The notes: generated by a model from the sequence alone, not told the origin. 64,000 nucleotides of DNA from Karstenula rhodostoma CBS 690.94 (GCA_010093485.1 MU001509.1:1269267-1333266), one strand, 5' to 3'. Positions 10,638-23,537 are shown, numbered from the stretch's first letter. A program made the numbers and translations.

Positions 10638-12949
10638 ATGGAGCCCACACCCCACGAAGAACGGCAGCCGGCCGTGCCCACAGGATTGGCCAGAAAGCCT
10701 GTACCTATCCATACTACCCTGGATGCAACACCGACAAAACCGCAGTCAAAGAGCTCAATCGCTCCTCTGGCCTATCTCGCTTTCATATCATTAGGAACCA
10801 CCCTACTGAGCTGGCGATGGATATTCTCTGGAACCCCATTCCTGGCTTGCGCGTTGGCAATAGGCGAGTGGAACGGAAAACGCGTCTTCCCACGGATGCC
10901 ACTATGGCCAATCTTCACTGTCATATGCGTTACGTACATGGTTGCTTCCACCTCCTGGGTCCTGTACTGGGGCTACGCCGCGACCTGCTACACCGCGATC
11001 TTACTGGCATGTCTCTTCCAGTTCAGGTTCGCCGCAAAAATTATCCACCGTTACCTCAAGAACGTACTGCGCGAATGTCATATTGTCCAGGACTCCATCA
11101 GCCTGTTCGACCTGCCGGCTCTGGAAATCGACAAGGACACGATTGGATTATTTGTGGTTCGGGGCCTGACATTTTCGCTGTCCACTTTAACGGCTACCGC
11201 GTATGGGATTGAAGTCGGAGTTAAACTCGATGACGATATGGAGCTGTCGATACAAACCGACAAGGTCGTCGTTGCGCTGTTCCGTCGAATCACAATCGGG
11301 GATGTTTATGCGAATGTAAAAGGCCGCGACGAAATGACTTTCAAAGAAGTGCACCAGTTTCCGAATGAGCGCGACATGTCCATGGATACTCTGATTGCAA
11401 GGGATACTCCTTTATTGAAGGCAGCTTACGCTTCAGCGAAAAACGGCTTCTCGGAGATCCAGGAAGAGCTTGGCGATGCAGCTGAGGTCACTCAATCGGC
11501 CGACACGCTAGTTAGGAAACTGTCACCGGACGAAGAGAAGGCTCGCACCGAAGTCGACAAACTCACCCGACATATACTGAATACAAGCACCAGTCACATT
11601 GCTCAAGAGATGCTGAAAAGGACAGCGAAAGAGCGCGATGTCGACGGCATGCTTGACTCCGACAATAACCTCCGCGCGGCTGTTTGTGCCCAAGTCCACG
11701 AACAACCGACCGTGATGCATCCTCCAACCAAATCGATACGGCTCACGACGCTTTCGCATAACAAGCATCCAAACTTCAAAAAGTATGTTCTCCGGTCGAT
11801 AAGGCGTACACCACGGCGTATTCCATGACACCCAAGCTGACACAACTCTGCCATAGGTTCCTACATCGCCTGCCGCTCCTGTACCGTCTCCTTCTCAACC
11901 CGATCAGTTACTTCCATCCCATTCACATCAAGTCTGTCACATCGGCTGGTTCTGGAAAATGGTTCGTGTCGCTTATGAAGGACCACTTTTTCAAGCATTA
12001 TTCTCAATCTGACGCTGAGGTCCGGCGTTTAGAAAGTCGCATATCTGCTTGGCTTGCGGATGCAAATTTTGCAGTAGGCCTCACCGATCTCTTCTGTACA
12101 GCACACGTGCCGGTTGATACGGAATATGACATTGAGTGCAAGTTCAAGATTGGAGATCTTATGGCGCACAGGACGCTTCCGGAGGCAGTCAACCTTACGC
12201 AGGTCGTCCATCTGGGCGGAGCCGACGCGACCTTTATTCTTCCCTCATACCTCCTTCCTCATCATGAGCACCTGTTCCCGCCCATCCTAACCGATTTCGA
12301 CGAAATGAGAATGGAGCAAGAAATCGAAGACATGACTGGCACACCTCAAGCTGTCCGGATGAAGAAAGATCTTGAGCGACGCCGAAGGGACGAGACTTGC
12401 ATGAAAATCGCGGTACATGGGCATCTTCCTGCGCTTTTCGATCAGCAGCTTCTCAACTTCGTTGCTGCTACCGTGAAGGCGACAAAGGTCATTGAGGTCG
12501 AGAAAGGTCATGAAGAACTCGTCCTTAAGCGGGCGGAAACTGACAAGCTTGAAATGGAGGTACGTAGGGTGGACTCTATAGCTTCAGAGAGTGTCAAGTC
12601 GGACCAGACCAGTATGTCTTCGAACGAGTCCGACACCGCAACAACCGGATCGCAAGCCTCGGTTCCGGCCTCCACGCAATCTACAGTATTGAACCGTAAT
12701 GCCGCATGGAAGGTGGGGATGGCTAAAACCTTCAAGGGTATGAACACCAAAATCCAAGATGGCTGGAGGAAGGCCGGAATTCAGACGGTCAACGTCGTTG
12801 CAAACGACAGGTGGATTGCGAGTATTGTAGGCAAACTTATGCGAAAGATGGAAAAGGCGCAGGGGGATGTAGGATACTCAGGGCTAATTGCTATGCCAAT
12901 GGTAGAGTATAGGCAGAAGGCCGAGTTAGAGAGTAAACTACTACCTTAA
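10638..12949 (+). CDS. Multi-pass membrane protein of unknown function, 745 residues
   Basis: I do not recognise this family. Exons 10638-11782 and 11857-12949 join across a 74-bp intron (GTATGT..CCATAG, branch-like GCTGACA), splitting a Lys codon. The N-terminal ~40 residues are Pro/Thr-rich and soluble. Residues ~41-130 hold at least three hydrophobic segments (about 41-58, 90-111 and 113-129), the last followed by basic residues. From ~160 to ~235 comes a strand-rich block (GIEVGVKLDDDMELSIQTDK), then a charged helical stretch, and after the junction a second ordered block (residues ~383-530) with HPIHIKSVTSAGSGKWF and LGGADATFILPSYLLPHHEH. A Ser/Thr-rich linker near 590-630 precedes a final basic helix. 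The alternating membrane-anchor and beta-rich layout recalls organelle membrane or lipid-handling proteins such as Mdm31/32, but I cannot show homology. The stop codon sits on the edge of the RIP-affected isochore; the last CpA lies at 12,914. Confidence 0.82.
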
Positions 12950-13292
12950 TAATAGTTATATAGTTCTATTAAATAACTCTAAAGAATAGTACTATTTAAA
13001 AAAAAAAATTATTATAATAAAAAATATTATTATAATTTAAAAATATTACTAGGATTTTTTTATATATATAAAACTATTATTATAATTATTTAATTAGTTT
13101 ATATTCTAATCTAGACCTATTAAACTATATAATATATTTATAATAAAGAATTTTCTTTCTAAAGTATTTTAATTACTTATACTATAGTTATTTACTATTT
13201 AAGTAAGAAATATTCTCTTTTAATAGTTTAGATAATTAAATTATATTTATAATAGTAAGATAAAAATATATAAACTTATATTTAAAAAATAG

Positions 13293-13375
13293 AGTAGTAA
13301 ATAAATAGGGGTTAAATTAGGGTTAGAGTTTTATATAAGTATACCTAACTCTAACCTAACCCCTATTTAGATTTT
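13293..13375. repeat. Imperfect inverted repeat
   Basis: AAATAGGGGTTA...TTAGAGTT on the left is mirrored by AACTCTAACCTAACCCCTATTT on the right around an AT-rich centre. A third AAATAGGGGTTAGG follows at about 13,392. Some symmetry could be by chance in AT-rich DNA, but the G-run arms are specific. Confidence 0.5.
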
Positions 13376-13763
13376 TAATTACTTTTTTAAATAGGGGTTA
13401 GGTAGGGGTTATATAGACTCTAGATTAGAGTAAAGTCTTAAGTAATAAGATTAGAGTAAGTCTTATTAAGCTAAAATATATTCTAAAATTATTATAACTA
13501 ATTATTATAACTAAATAAAATTCCTATAGTTTAGAATATAAATATAAGTAAAGTTTTATATTAAAAAATATAGTAAGGAATAGAGTAAAAAATATTTTAA
13601 TTAACTAGAATTTTAAAAAATAAATTTTAGGAGTTAAAAATATATAGTTTATTATAGATAATTATTATAAATATAGATACTAAGTTTTATTTAAATATAA
13701 TAAATACTATCTAAATTATATTTACTAGAAACTTTAAAACTAAAATTTTTATTATAACTAAAA

Positions 13764-13850
13764 CCTAGAAACTATAACTAGAATCTAGAAACTAGAACTA
13801 AAATCTAGAAACTAGAACTAGAATCTAGAAACTAAAACTAGAACTAAAAT
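13764..13850. repeat. 20-bp minisatellite, about 4 units
   Basis: The unit CTAGAAACTAGAACTARAAT repeats head to tail about four times with a few substitutions, all A/G differences as RIP would leave. Confidence 0.75.
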
Positions 13851-14435
13851 TCTATCTATATACTAAAATCTATATACTAGAACTTATTATAGTACTACTA
13901 TATAAGCTAAGAGTTTTTTATTTAAATAGTAATATATTTAGTATAGATTATATTTATATTATAATCTATTCTAGTTAATAAAAATAGATAAAAAACTAGA
14001 AATTAAATTATATATCTTTTAAATATTTAATTAGAAAGGCTTTAGTAAACTTTTATAAAGTCTTAAAAGTATTTAATTAAAATTAGAAATTTAAATAGCT
14101 AAAATTATAATAAGTAATTTTATATATAAGTTTTAAAAATAGTAACTTTCTAAAAAAGAGCTTAATAGACTTTTAGTATTATTTAATTTAATAAAAAGTA
14201 ATAGCTATATATAATTAGCTTAAAGCTATAATAATAAATTATAATAACTTACTATCTAGTTTATAGTAGTTTTTTTTTTTAGGCTTTTTAGAGGGGGGTA
14301 CTTTATAGGTAGTTTTATCTATAAAGTTTAATTTAGTCGCCTTACTACTAGTAGAAACTTAAGTATTAATTTACTTGGTTTTTACTATAGTAGAAAGATT
14401 AGTATTAGAATAAAAGTTTATTATCTTTATATAAA

Positions 14436-14466
<31 letters not shown>

Positions 14467-15827
14467 AAGTTACTATTATAACTACCTAGTAATAAAGAAA
14501 TATCTAGAGGTACTATATAGTTTTATTAAATAGCTTTAAAGAATAGTACTATTTATAATAAAAAAGAAAGAAGAATACCTATAGTACTAGACTTAATTAA
14601 CTAAATATTAACTTATCTATATATATTATATAATATAGTAATACTATAATACTATAATATTATATAATATTAATAGGGTAATATACTCCTTATTTACTAA
14701 TACCTAATATATAATTATAGAGAAGTTATAAAATATTAAAAATATTATAATTTAAAAAAGAATATAAAAAAGAGGTTATCTACTAGTAGTAAGTAACTTA
14801 TAGTATTATATATAAAGGCTAGCTTTTATAGAAAGAAACCTATACTATATCTCTATTAAAATAGCTAATAATAATAAGTAACTAATTTTTAGTAATAAAT
14901 ATAATATAGTATATACTAGTAGTAAGCCTATTAGTAATCTAGATATATTTAATTATATATATTATAAAATCTAATATATTATCTAGTAAATTAACTTTTA
15001 TTAGTATAATAATTAACTTAGTATATAAATATTATAAGTTATAATTATAAACTATATAATTATAGAGTTTATTAGTAAGTTTCTTATATATATATATATA
15101 TATAGTATTACTAATCTAGGGCTTACTAGAATTATCTCTATAGTAGTTAACTAGAAATAGGGACTTTATTAGTAAGTAGTAAGAGCTAATTATAATAGTT
15201 TTTAAAGGTTAAAAAGAGCTAGACTTTATAGTAAAAATAATTATAATTAAGTTAGAGTAACCTATATAGTTAATAAATATAGAGTAGATAGTAGTAGCTT
15301 TATAAAATATATAAAAAAGTAGTAGGTAATATTAATAGTAATAATAGATAGATAATATTAATAGTAATAATAGATAAATAATATTAATAGTAATAATAGA
15401 TAAGTAATATATATATATATATTATAGAGATTTACTATAAGGTAGGGTAATTTAATAAAGTAGGGGGGATAAAAAGGTATATTATACTTTACTAATACAC
15501 GAATAAAGGGGGACTAAAAAAGTAGCTAAAACGTGCCTAGTATCTATATATAGGCTAATTAAAAAGGGTAATAAGTAATATTAATAGTAATAATAAATAG
15601 ATAGTATTAATAATAATAGTAATAGTAATAGGGTAATATACTAAGCTATAAGCTATAAGCTATAAATAAAAGTTAAGAATATTAGTAAGTATAAATAAAA
15701 AGAGTTAGTATTAAATAATAGTTAGTATTATACTAATAATAAAAAAAGTATAAAAATATATAAAATAAGTATTAAAAAAGAATAAAAAGCTCTCTTCTAT
15801 TATAAATATATTATATAGTTTTATAGA
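14436..15827 (-). mobile_element. Family A element, copy A1 (poly(A)-tailed, slightly 5'-truncated)
   Basis: On the minus strand this element ends in a run of about 25 A (seen as T at 14,436-14,460). It is flanked by CTTTATATAAA (14,425-14,435) and CTTTATATAGA (15,828-15,838), an 11-bp target-site duplication with one G/A change. The 5' end lacks the ~20 bases carried by full copies. A family B element with its own duplication (15,400-15,581) sits inside it; without that, A1 is ~1,221 bp. Poly(A) and variable TSDs indicate target-primed (non-LTR type) retrotransposition. Confidence 0.85.
15411..15570 (-). mobile_element. Family B element, copy B1
   Basis: A 160-bp copy flanked by the 11-bp duplication ATAAGTAATAT (15,400-15,410 and 15,571-15,581). 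Sense strand is taken as minus because all copies share the end at the ATTATAGAG side and differ at the other. No poly(A) and no terminal inverted repeats. It interrupts A1 inside that element's minisatellite. Confidence 0.8.
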
Positions 15828-15838
15828 CTTTATATAGA

Positions 15839-16042
15839 TTATATTTATATAGTATTATATAATTACTAAATTTTATATAATTATTAAGTATTATATAATT
15901 ACTAAGTATTATATTATTAAAATATTATACTAGACCTATAAATAATCTATTTAAAATTAGCTAATCTAATACTTATATCTATATTTAAATAATTATATAT
16001 TTTTATTACTATTCTTTTCTACTCCTATATAATAGAGTATAT
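15839..16042. other. RIP-degraded sequence, unclassified
   Basis: AT-rich sequence with three imperfect repeats of AAGTATTATATAATTA around 15,850-15,920. Origin unknown. Confidence 0.5.
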
Positions 16043-16198
16043 ATTATAGAGATTCACTATAAGGTAGGGTAACTTAATAAAGTAGGGGGGATAAAAAGGC
16101 GCGTTATACTTTTACTAATATATAATTAAAGGGGGACTAAAAAAGTGGCTAAGGCGCGCCTAGTATCTATATACAGGCTAACTAAAAAGGGTATAGCT
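16043..16198 (-). mobile_element. Family B element, copy B2
   Basis: A 156-bp copy between 9-bp duplications AGAGTATAT (16,034-16,042 and 16,199-16,207). It keeps several GC-rich islets (GGGGGG, GGCGCGCC) that stand out from the surroundings. Confidence 0.8.
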
Positions 16199-16292
16199 AG
16201 AGTATATTAAATATAAATTACTTAAAACTTTATTTTTTAATACCCTAATTTCTAATAGATTTATATATAAAAAGTTTTTTATATTAATAGAG

Positions 16293-16794
16293 TATTATAA
16301 GGGGTTTCTTATATATCTAACCTAGGTCTATACCTTAAGAATTATTTAAGGAATAAAATATAATAGAGATAAATACTAGATTAGTTAATAATTCTATATT
16401 ATAATAAAATATAATATAATAATACTAAGAGAAAACTAAATATTTATATATAGATAAAATATTTTAATTTAAGTATAAAAATTAACTATAAAGAATAGAA
16501 ATTATATAAAAATCCTCCTAGACTATATATTAGTTATTTTAATTCTTATTATTTTAGAATTCCTTAGTCTACTCCTATAGATTCTATCTTCTTAGTAGAA
16601 GTATTTACTTTACTTTTACTAAAACCTAGTACTTTTAGAATCTTATACTCTTTATAGAATTATAGTTATATAACTTATAATATAAACTACCCTATAAATT
16701 TATATATAAATACTTATTAGTTTTATTTCTATTACTAATATCTTATATATAATTTTTTCCTTTCTTCTACTCTAGTTCTACTATAATTATAATA
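16293..16794 (-). mobile_element. Solo LTR of family C, copy C3
   Basis: A 502-bp unit starting TATTATAAGGGG and ending ATTATAATA, the RIP-modified form of TG..CA LTR ends, with a 5-bp duplication TAGAG on both sides (16,288-16,292 and 16,795-16,799). Part is the reverse complement of solo LTR C1 at 38,118-38,650; the distal half matches C2 (61,871-62,260) instead, so at least two subfamilies exist. Confidence 0.75.
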
Positions 16795-16799
16795 TAGAG

Positions 16800-17572
16800 A
16801 TATTTATCTTAGTCTTTTATTATAGTTATTACTAATTTATATAGGGTTAGGCCTTTAAAGCTAATAAAATTAGCTAAATCCTTATACTCTATAATTAAAT
16901 TAGTTTTAAAAAAGGCTACCCTATAAATTTTAAGTTAATATATAAAGATAAACTTAGTATAAGTAACTATATAATTTAGTAAAAAAACTATACTACTTTT
17001 TATTCTAAAAAAGACTAAGTTATTAAGAAAGTCTAGGCTTTAGATTATTAAATAAGAGTCTAGTTTAAGAGGAAGCTATAGAAGAATTCTAAGTATAGTA
17101 TTTTATTAAAAATAAATAAAGCTATAATATTTAAAAATAAATAAGAGAGTAAGACTAAAAGATATTTTAATAACTAAAAAAATAGTTAGTATTATTATAG
17201 GCTTTTATTATATCTATTTACTTTTTAATAGCTAAATAGCTTAAGTTAAAACTTTTCCTTATCTATAAGAAATAGGCTAATATCTAAAATAAAATTAATT
17301 AAAGAGCCTTTAATAATATAATTAAAAAACTAGTAATTATAATTTTATTTTTTATATTAAATAAGCTTTTAAATTATAGTACTACTTAGGTTTAGGGCAC
17401 TAGTAGTATATTAGATAAAATTAAGTATAAAGTCTATTAAAAAGGAAAGAAAAAGCTTAATATCTACTTCTTTAAAAATATTAAAAAGAAGACTAAGTAT
17501 TTATAATTTATATAGGACTTTTTACCTAAAGAGATAGAAATAGTATTTAAAAATAAATTTAAGTAAGTTATT
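16800..17572. other. RIP-degraded sequence, unclassified
   Basis: AT-rich sequence full of stop codons in every frame. It is interrupted by A2 and resumes after 18,808. I could not align it with the copia or gypsy elements of this window. Confidence 0.5.
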
Positions 17573-18798
17573 CTAGTTTAAATTCTAATCTAGGCCTATA
17601 GAACTATATAGTATACTTATAATAGAAGAGAGCTTTTTATCGTTTTTTAATACTTATTTTATATATTTTTATACTTTTTTAATTATTAGTATAATACTAA
17701 CTAATAGTTATTTAATACTAACTCTTCTTATTTATACTTACTAATATCCTTAACTTTTATTTATAGCTTATAGCTTATAGCTTATAGCTTAGTATATTAC
17801 CCTATTACTATTATTATTATTATTAATACTACCTACCTATTATTACTATTAATATTACCTACTTATTATTATTATTAATATTACCTACTACTTTCTTATA
17901 TATTCTATAAAGCTATTATTACCTACTTTATATTTATTAATTATATAAGTTATTCTAACTTAATTATAATTACTTTTACTATAAAGTCTAGCTCCTTTTA
18001 ACCCTTAAAAACTATTATAATTAGCTCTTACTACTTACTAGTAAAGTTCCTATTTCTAGTTAACTATTATAGAGGTAATTCTAGTAAGCCCTAGATTAGT
18101 AATACTATATATATATATATATATATAAGAAACTTACTAATAGACTCTATAATTATATAGTTAATAGCTATAATTTATAATATTTATATACTAGATTAAT
18201 TATTATACTAATAGAGGTTAACTTACTAGATAATATATTAAATCTTATAATATATATAGTTAGATATATCTAAATTACTAATAGACTTACTACTAGTATA
18301 TACTATATTATATTTATTACTAAGAATTAGTTATTTATTATTATTAGCTATTTTAATAGAGTAGGATATAATATAGGTCTCTTTTTATAAAAGCTAGCCT
18401 TTATATATAATACTATAAGTTACTTACTACTAATAGGTAACCTTTTTTTTATATTCTTTTTTAAATTATAATATTATTAATATTTTATAATATTTTTAAT
18501 ATTTCGCGACTTCTCTATAATTATATATTAGGTATTAGTAAATAAGGAGTATACTATTCTACTAGTATTATATAGTATTATAGTATTATAGTATTACTAT
18601 ATTATATAATATATATAGGTAGATTACTATTTAGTTAATTAAGTCTAGTACTATAGATATCCTTCTTTTTTTTTTATTATAAATAGTACTATCCTTTAGA
18701 GCTATTTAATAGAACTATATAATACCTCTAGATATTTTCTTATTACTAGATAGTTATAATAGTAACTTTATATTAAAAAAAAAAAAAAAAAAAAAAAA
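17573..18798 (+). mobile_element. Family A element, copy A2 (full length)
   Basis: 1,226 bp from the common 5' start CTAGYYTARATTCTAATC to a ~22-base poly(A). The target-site duplication is GTAAGTTATT (17,563-17,572 and 18,799-18,808), 10 bp, exact. The inner part has GCTTATA repeats and a minisatellite of about 26-27 bp built on TATTATTACTATTAATATTACC. Confidence 0.9.
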
Positions 18799-18808
18799 GT
18801 AAGTTATT

Positions 18809-21800
18809 ATAGAGTTTTATTATATATATATACTAATTATAATAGGGAACTAAACCTTCTAGCCCTACTAGTAATAAAAGGTAAAACTAAGAATACTAAT
18901 AATATATATACTAAGTTTAAGGAGAATAAGTATACTAAAAAGAAAGATTAAAACTCTAAAATTAAAATAATATATAGTAAAGGTAAAGATATCTATAATA
19001 AAAATATTCTAGATAGTAATAATAATAAAAAGAATAATAATAAAAAAAAAAATAATAAAAAGGTTAATAATAAAAAAAAGAATAGTAAGAAGTCTAAGTT
19101 TAAGGGTTTTAATAATTAAAATATATTTTATATATTCTAATATATAGATAATACTTAGTATTAATTATAGCTAGTTATTATATATTTATAATTATATAAT
19201 ACCCTATTCTAAAAAATACTATAATATTTTAATTAATATTCTAATAAATATAGTAATATATATACTATTTCCTAAATTTATTATATTCTCTAATTACTAC
19301 TTTTTCTCTTTTCTAAAGGTTTTATTACCTTTTTATTTTATTTAATATAGTAAGCCTTAAGCCTAATTTAGGTAAAAGCCTATCTCTAGAATTTTATTAA
19401 TTTAAACTTAATATAACCTATATTACTATAGAAGGAAAGAAATAAATTATAAACCTTTTTTAATATTTTTAATATAATAATACTAAGACTTTTATAGATA
19501 AAAGAATTTATAAAAAATAGAAAGTCTAGTAAAGAAGTATAGTTTAGACTAAAAATTTTACTAATTTTTACCCTTACTAGAATAGTAACTTATATATAGG
19601 TACTATATAGAGGTAGTTTAGTAAAATTATAAATATTTTTACTAGTTATTTATTTATATTTTATTATAACTATAGTTCTATACTTATATATCTAATTCTA
19701 AAAAGTATTAGTACTAAGTATATATTTAACTATTATAATATAAGGTAGTATAAAGCTATTATAATAGTTATTTACTCTAAATTATCTATAATAACTTTCT
19801 ATTCTACTACTACTAGAGATTCTAAACCTACTAAAATACTATTATTCTCTAGAAAAGTATTTAAAAGTAAATTAGTATATATTATTATTAATAATAACTA
19901 GTTTTTCTACTTAGTTAAGTAACTATCCTTTTAGTATTTTCTTAAATTTCTTAGGCTAGATATTAAAAGAATTAGTTAATATAAATTTAAGCTTATATTT
20001 AAAGAAAAGTTTATTAAGATTAAAGTAGAGCTCCTTTATAATTTTAGTAAAGAGATTAAAATATTTCTTACTCTTAATATATAGTCTATAAATAACTACC
20101 TTAGTTTCCTTACTATTAAAAGTTACTATATTAATAATAACTAGTAATTTTAGTATAGGCTACTTAACTTTATTTTAATCTATAGGAGGTATACTAGTAT
20201 CTCTATAATAGTAGAAGTATTTTAAGTATTATTAGCTATAGATATAGAATAGTAACTACTAGTAATTATTTATAATAATACTAGTAATAATACTATACTA
20301 GTTATAATACTTTAAAGTATATTAGTAGATATATATTAAGTCTATTTTAGCTAGTCTCGCGCTAGTTCTATTTTAGATAGCTTAGTACTATATCCGTTTT
20401 AGTTAGTCTATATATAAATACTAGATAAGTCTTAGTTACTATTTTAGTCCCCCTTTATTTATATATTAGTAAAGTATAATATACCTTTTTATCCCCTCTA
20501 TTTTATTAAGTTACCCTACCTTATAGTAAATCTCTATAATATACTTTAAAGTAAACTCTAGATAGTAGATATAAAATAGAAGTATATAGAAAATATAATT
20601 CTATATCTTATCTATATTATTAATCTTATTATTTAGGATATTATCTAGTACCTTAAACTCTTTATTTTAAATAAAATAGAGGCTATAGAGACCCTATAAA
20701 GGCGCTATATAAATAATATTAAATTATAGATATTAGTATTAATATTAGATTACACGTATATATTATTACCTATAGTATAGGATATTTACTATTATAGTAA
20801 GTTATAGTAACTACTAGTAGTAGTAGGTAATAAATATAAAAAAGAGAGACTAGAATATTTTATACTATTAGAACTAGTATAGGGTACTAAGGTACTATTT
20901 AAGTATATATTTTAGTTTAACTTAGAATAAATAATTAATAACTATAATTTATATAATTATATAATATATAACTAACCTATCTTTATCTATAGTTTATAGT
21001 AATCTATTATTATTTATAGTAAATCTAATAACTAAACTCCCTCTATAAAGTAAGTAGGTATTATTATAATTATTTATTATAGTTTCTTATTACTAATTAA
21101 GGTAATATAGCTCTATACTATTTATATTACTATTAATTAATTATTATAATATTTTAAGTGTCTTATTCTTATATAAAAGGATAAAGAGCTAAAAAAGTAC
21201 CTCTCTATTATATATAATATAAAGACTTAATAGAATTTAATATATAATATATATATATATACTATTTATCTTTAGAACTATATTAATAAATAGCTCTAAG
21301 CTAAAATTATATAAAAGACTAGCTTAAATATTTCTAATTTAGAAAGTAGTAAAGTTTCTAAGATAGATTTCTATAATTTTAAATAATTCTAGCTATTAGT
21401 AACTAAGTAGTATTATCTTAAGCTTATTATAAAAATATTTAAAAACTTTAAGAATATAACTATATTTTTTAGTTAGAATTAATAGCTTTAAATCTTATAT
21501 ATCTAGCTTATATATAACTACCTTTTTAACTTCCTTAATAAGATAATAGATAACTTAAGTAAGGATTAGAATAATAAAAAAGGGATAACTTAGCCTAATA
21601 TTATAAAAACTATAGCTAAAAGAGGTTAAGTAAAACTATTAAAATACTATATAAGAATAAAAAATAAATATAGATATTTATTTAACTATATAATAATACT
21701 AGATTTAAGTTAGAAGCTTACTATATATAAGGTATATTATTATAGCCTTTTATTATATAAATATTTTAATTATTTATATAAAATAAGATATAAGAGGTTT

Positions 21801-22119
21801 AAGATAAATATATATACTAATAAGAATTTCTTAAGTATCTTAACTACTATAATTCTTTAGAATAAAGAGATATTATTCTAGCTTTAATAATATATTCTAA
21901 AAGAAACTAGACTAATAAATAGTTTTATAAGCTATAATAGTAATTAGTAAGTAATCTATTCTAGCTTTCTAGTTCTATTTTATATAATATAGAGAAAGAT
22001 CTATAAGAGGTAATTTACTAAAAAAATAAACTCTATTTTAGCTTACTTTATATAAAATAAAACGAAGATTTTAATCTTTTTAAATAGTAAAAATTTAATA
22101 AAAAAGTCTATTCTTACCT
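18809..22119. other. RIP-degraded element remnant hosting A2, B3 and A3
   Basis: About 3 kb of non-family sequence once B3 is removed. From about 18,880 to 19,120 the + strand is an A-rich AAG/AAT/AAA run that, before decay, could have coded a Lys/Asn-rich segment or been simple repeat. The rest is peppered with stops. It is probably the body of an old retroelement, but I could not find a reverse-transcriptase or transposase motif with confidence. Confidence 0.45.
20320..20540 (+). mobile_element. Family B element, copy B3
   Basis: 221 bp in the orientation opposite to B1, flanked by the 13-bp duplication ATACTTTAAAGTA (20,307-20,319 and 20,541-20,553). It extends about 65 bp further at the variable end than B2, and that extra part matches the start of the long copy B5, including a residual CTCGCGCTAG. 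Confidence 0.8.
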
Positions 22120-22127
22120 TACTTAGG

Positions 22128-22129
<2 letters not shown>

Positions 22130-22160
<31 letters not shown>

Positions 22161-23371
22161 AAGCTACTATTATAACTACCTAGTAATAAAGAAATATCTA
22201 GAAATACTATATAAATCTATTAAAAGGCTCTAAAAGATAGTACTATTTATAATAAAAGAGAAAGGTACCTATAGTACTAGACTTAATTAACTAAATATTA
22301 ATTTATCTATATATATTATATAATATAGTAATATTATAATACTATAATACTATATAATACTAGTAGTATAGTATACTCTTTACTTACTAATACCTAATAC
22401 GTAATTATAGAGAAGTTATAAAATATAAAAAATATTATAAAATATTAAGGATATTATATATTAATAATATTATAATTTAAAATAGAATATAAAAGAGAGG
22501 TTATATACTAGTAATAAATAATTTATAATACTATATATAAAAACTAGCTTTTATAGAAAGTAATCTATACTAGAATATCTCTATTAAAATAACTAATAAT
22601 AATAAGTAACTAATTATTAGTAATAAATATAATTTTATATATACTAGTAGTACTAATTCTATATATAGTATAAATCTAAATAATATAGATTTTTATAAGG
22701 TTAAGTATATCCTCTAGTAAGTTAACCTCTATTAATATAATAATTAACCTAGTATATAGATACTATAAGTTATAGTTATAGAGTATATAATTATAGAGTC
22801 TATTAGTAAGTTTCTTATATATATATATATACCTATAGTATTACTAATATAATATTACTAATTTAGGATAGAATTATCTCTATAGTAGTTAACTAGAAAT
22901 AAAAACTTTACTACTAAGTAATAAGAGATAATTATAATAGTTTTTAAGGGCTAAAAGGAGTTAGGCTTTATAATAAAAGTAATTATAATTAAGTTAAAGT
23001 AACCTATATAATTAATAAATATAGAGTAGATAGTAATAGCTTTATAGAATATATAAGAAAGTAGTAGGTAATATTAATAGTAATAATAAGTAAGTAATAT
23101 TAATAGTAATAATAAATAGGTAGTATTAATAGTAATAGTAATAGTAATAGGGTAATATACTAAGCTATAAGCTATAAGCTATAGATAAAAGTTAAGAATA
23201 TTAGTAAATATAGATAAAAAGAGTTAGTATTAAATAATTATTATTTAGTATTATACTAATAATTAAAAAAGTATAAAAATATATAAAATAAGTATTAAAA
23301 AAGAATAAAAAGCTCTTTTCTATTATAAGTTTACTATATAGTCCTATAGGCCTGGATTAGAATCTAGACTA
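22130..23371 (-). mobile_element. Family A element, copy A3 (full length)
   Basis: 1,242 bp with the poly(A) read as T at 22,130-22,154 and the common 5' end TAGTCTAGATTC on the right. Target-site duplication TACTTAGGTT (22,120-22,129 and 23,372-23,381), 10 bp. Confidence 0.9.
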
Positions 23372-23381
23372 TACTTAGGTT

Positions 23382-23537
23382 ATAAAGAATATTCTAGTAA
23401 TACTAATTACTAAAGTTAGAATAAAGTATATTTTTAATTTAGTAAAAGATATAATTAAGAATTAAAGATATAATCTTATTACTAGTATAATTTAAAAGCT
23501 TTTAATACTTAAAAATACTATTTCTTAAGAGATAGAT
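23382..23537. other. Host sequence between A3 and A4
   Basis: A short AT-rich remnant of the older element into which A3 and A4 inserted. It is not classifiable. Confidence 0.4.

Larger units (their letters stand above)
12950..14424. other. RIP-degraded AT-rich sequence, unclassified
   Basis: Immediately after the last gene, base composition drops to mostly A and T. Reading by eye I find no CpA or TpG between about 12,916 and 14,375, and no usable frame in any direction. It contains a 20-bp minisatellite (13,764-13,850), an inverted repeat (about 13,293-13,375) and a purine run AGAGGGGGGTA near 14,290 that resembles an LTR-element polypurine tract. The parent element is not identifiable. Confidence 0.7.

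Noticed and set aside
15340..15410. CRISPR-like spaced repeats (AATATTAATAGTAATAATAG units)
   Set aside because: This is the internal minisatellite of family A, present at the same place in every copy, and the organism is a fungus.
15411..15570. Family B as MITEs
   Set aside because: No terminal inverted repeats; one end is ragged and duplication length varies from 9 to 13 bp, unlike cut-and-paste families.
18880..19120. Lys/Asn-rich coding gene
   Set aside because: Frames are broken by TAA/TAG, and the composition is what A-rich RIPped simple sequence gives by chance.
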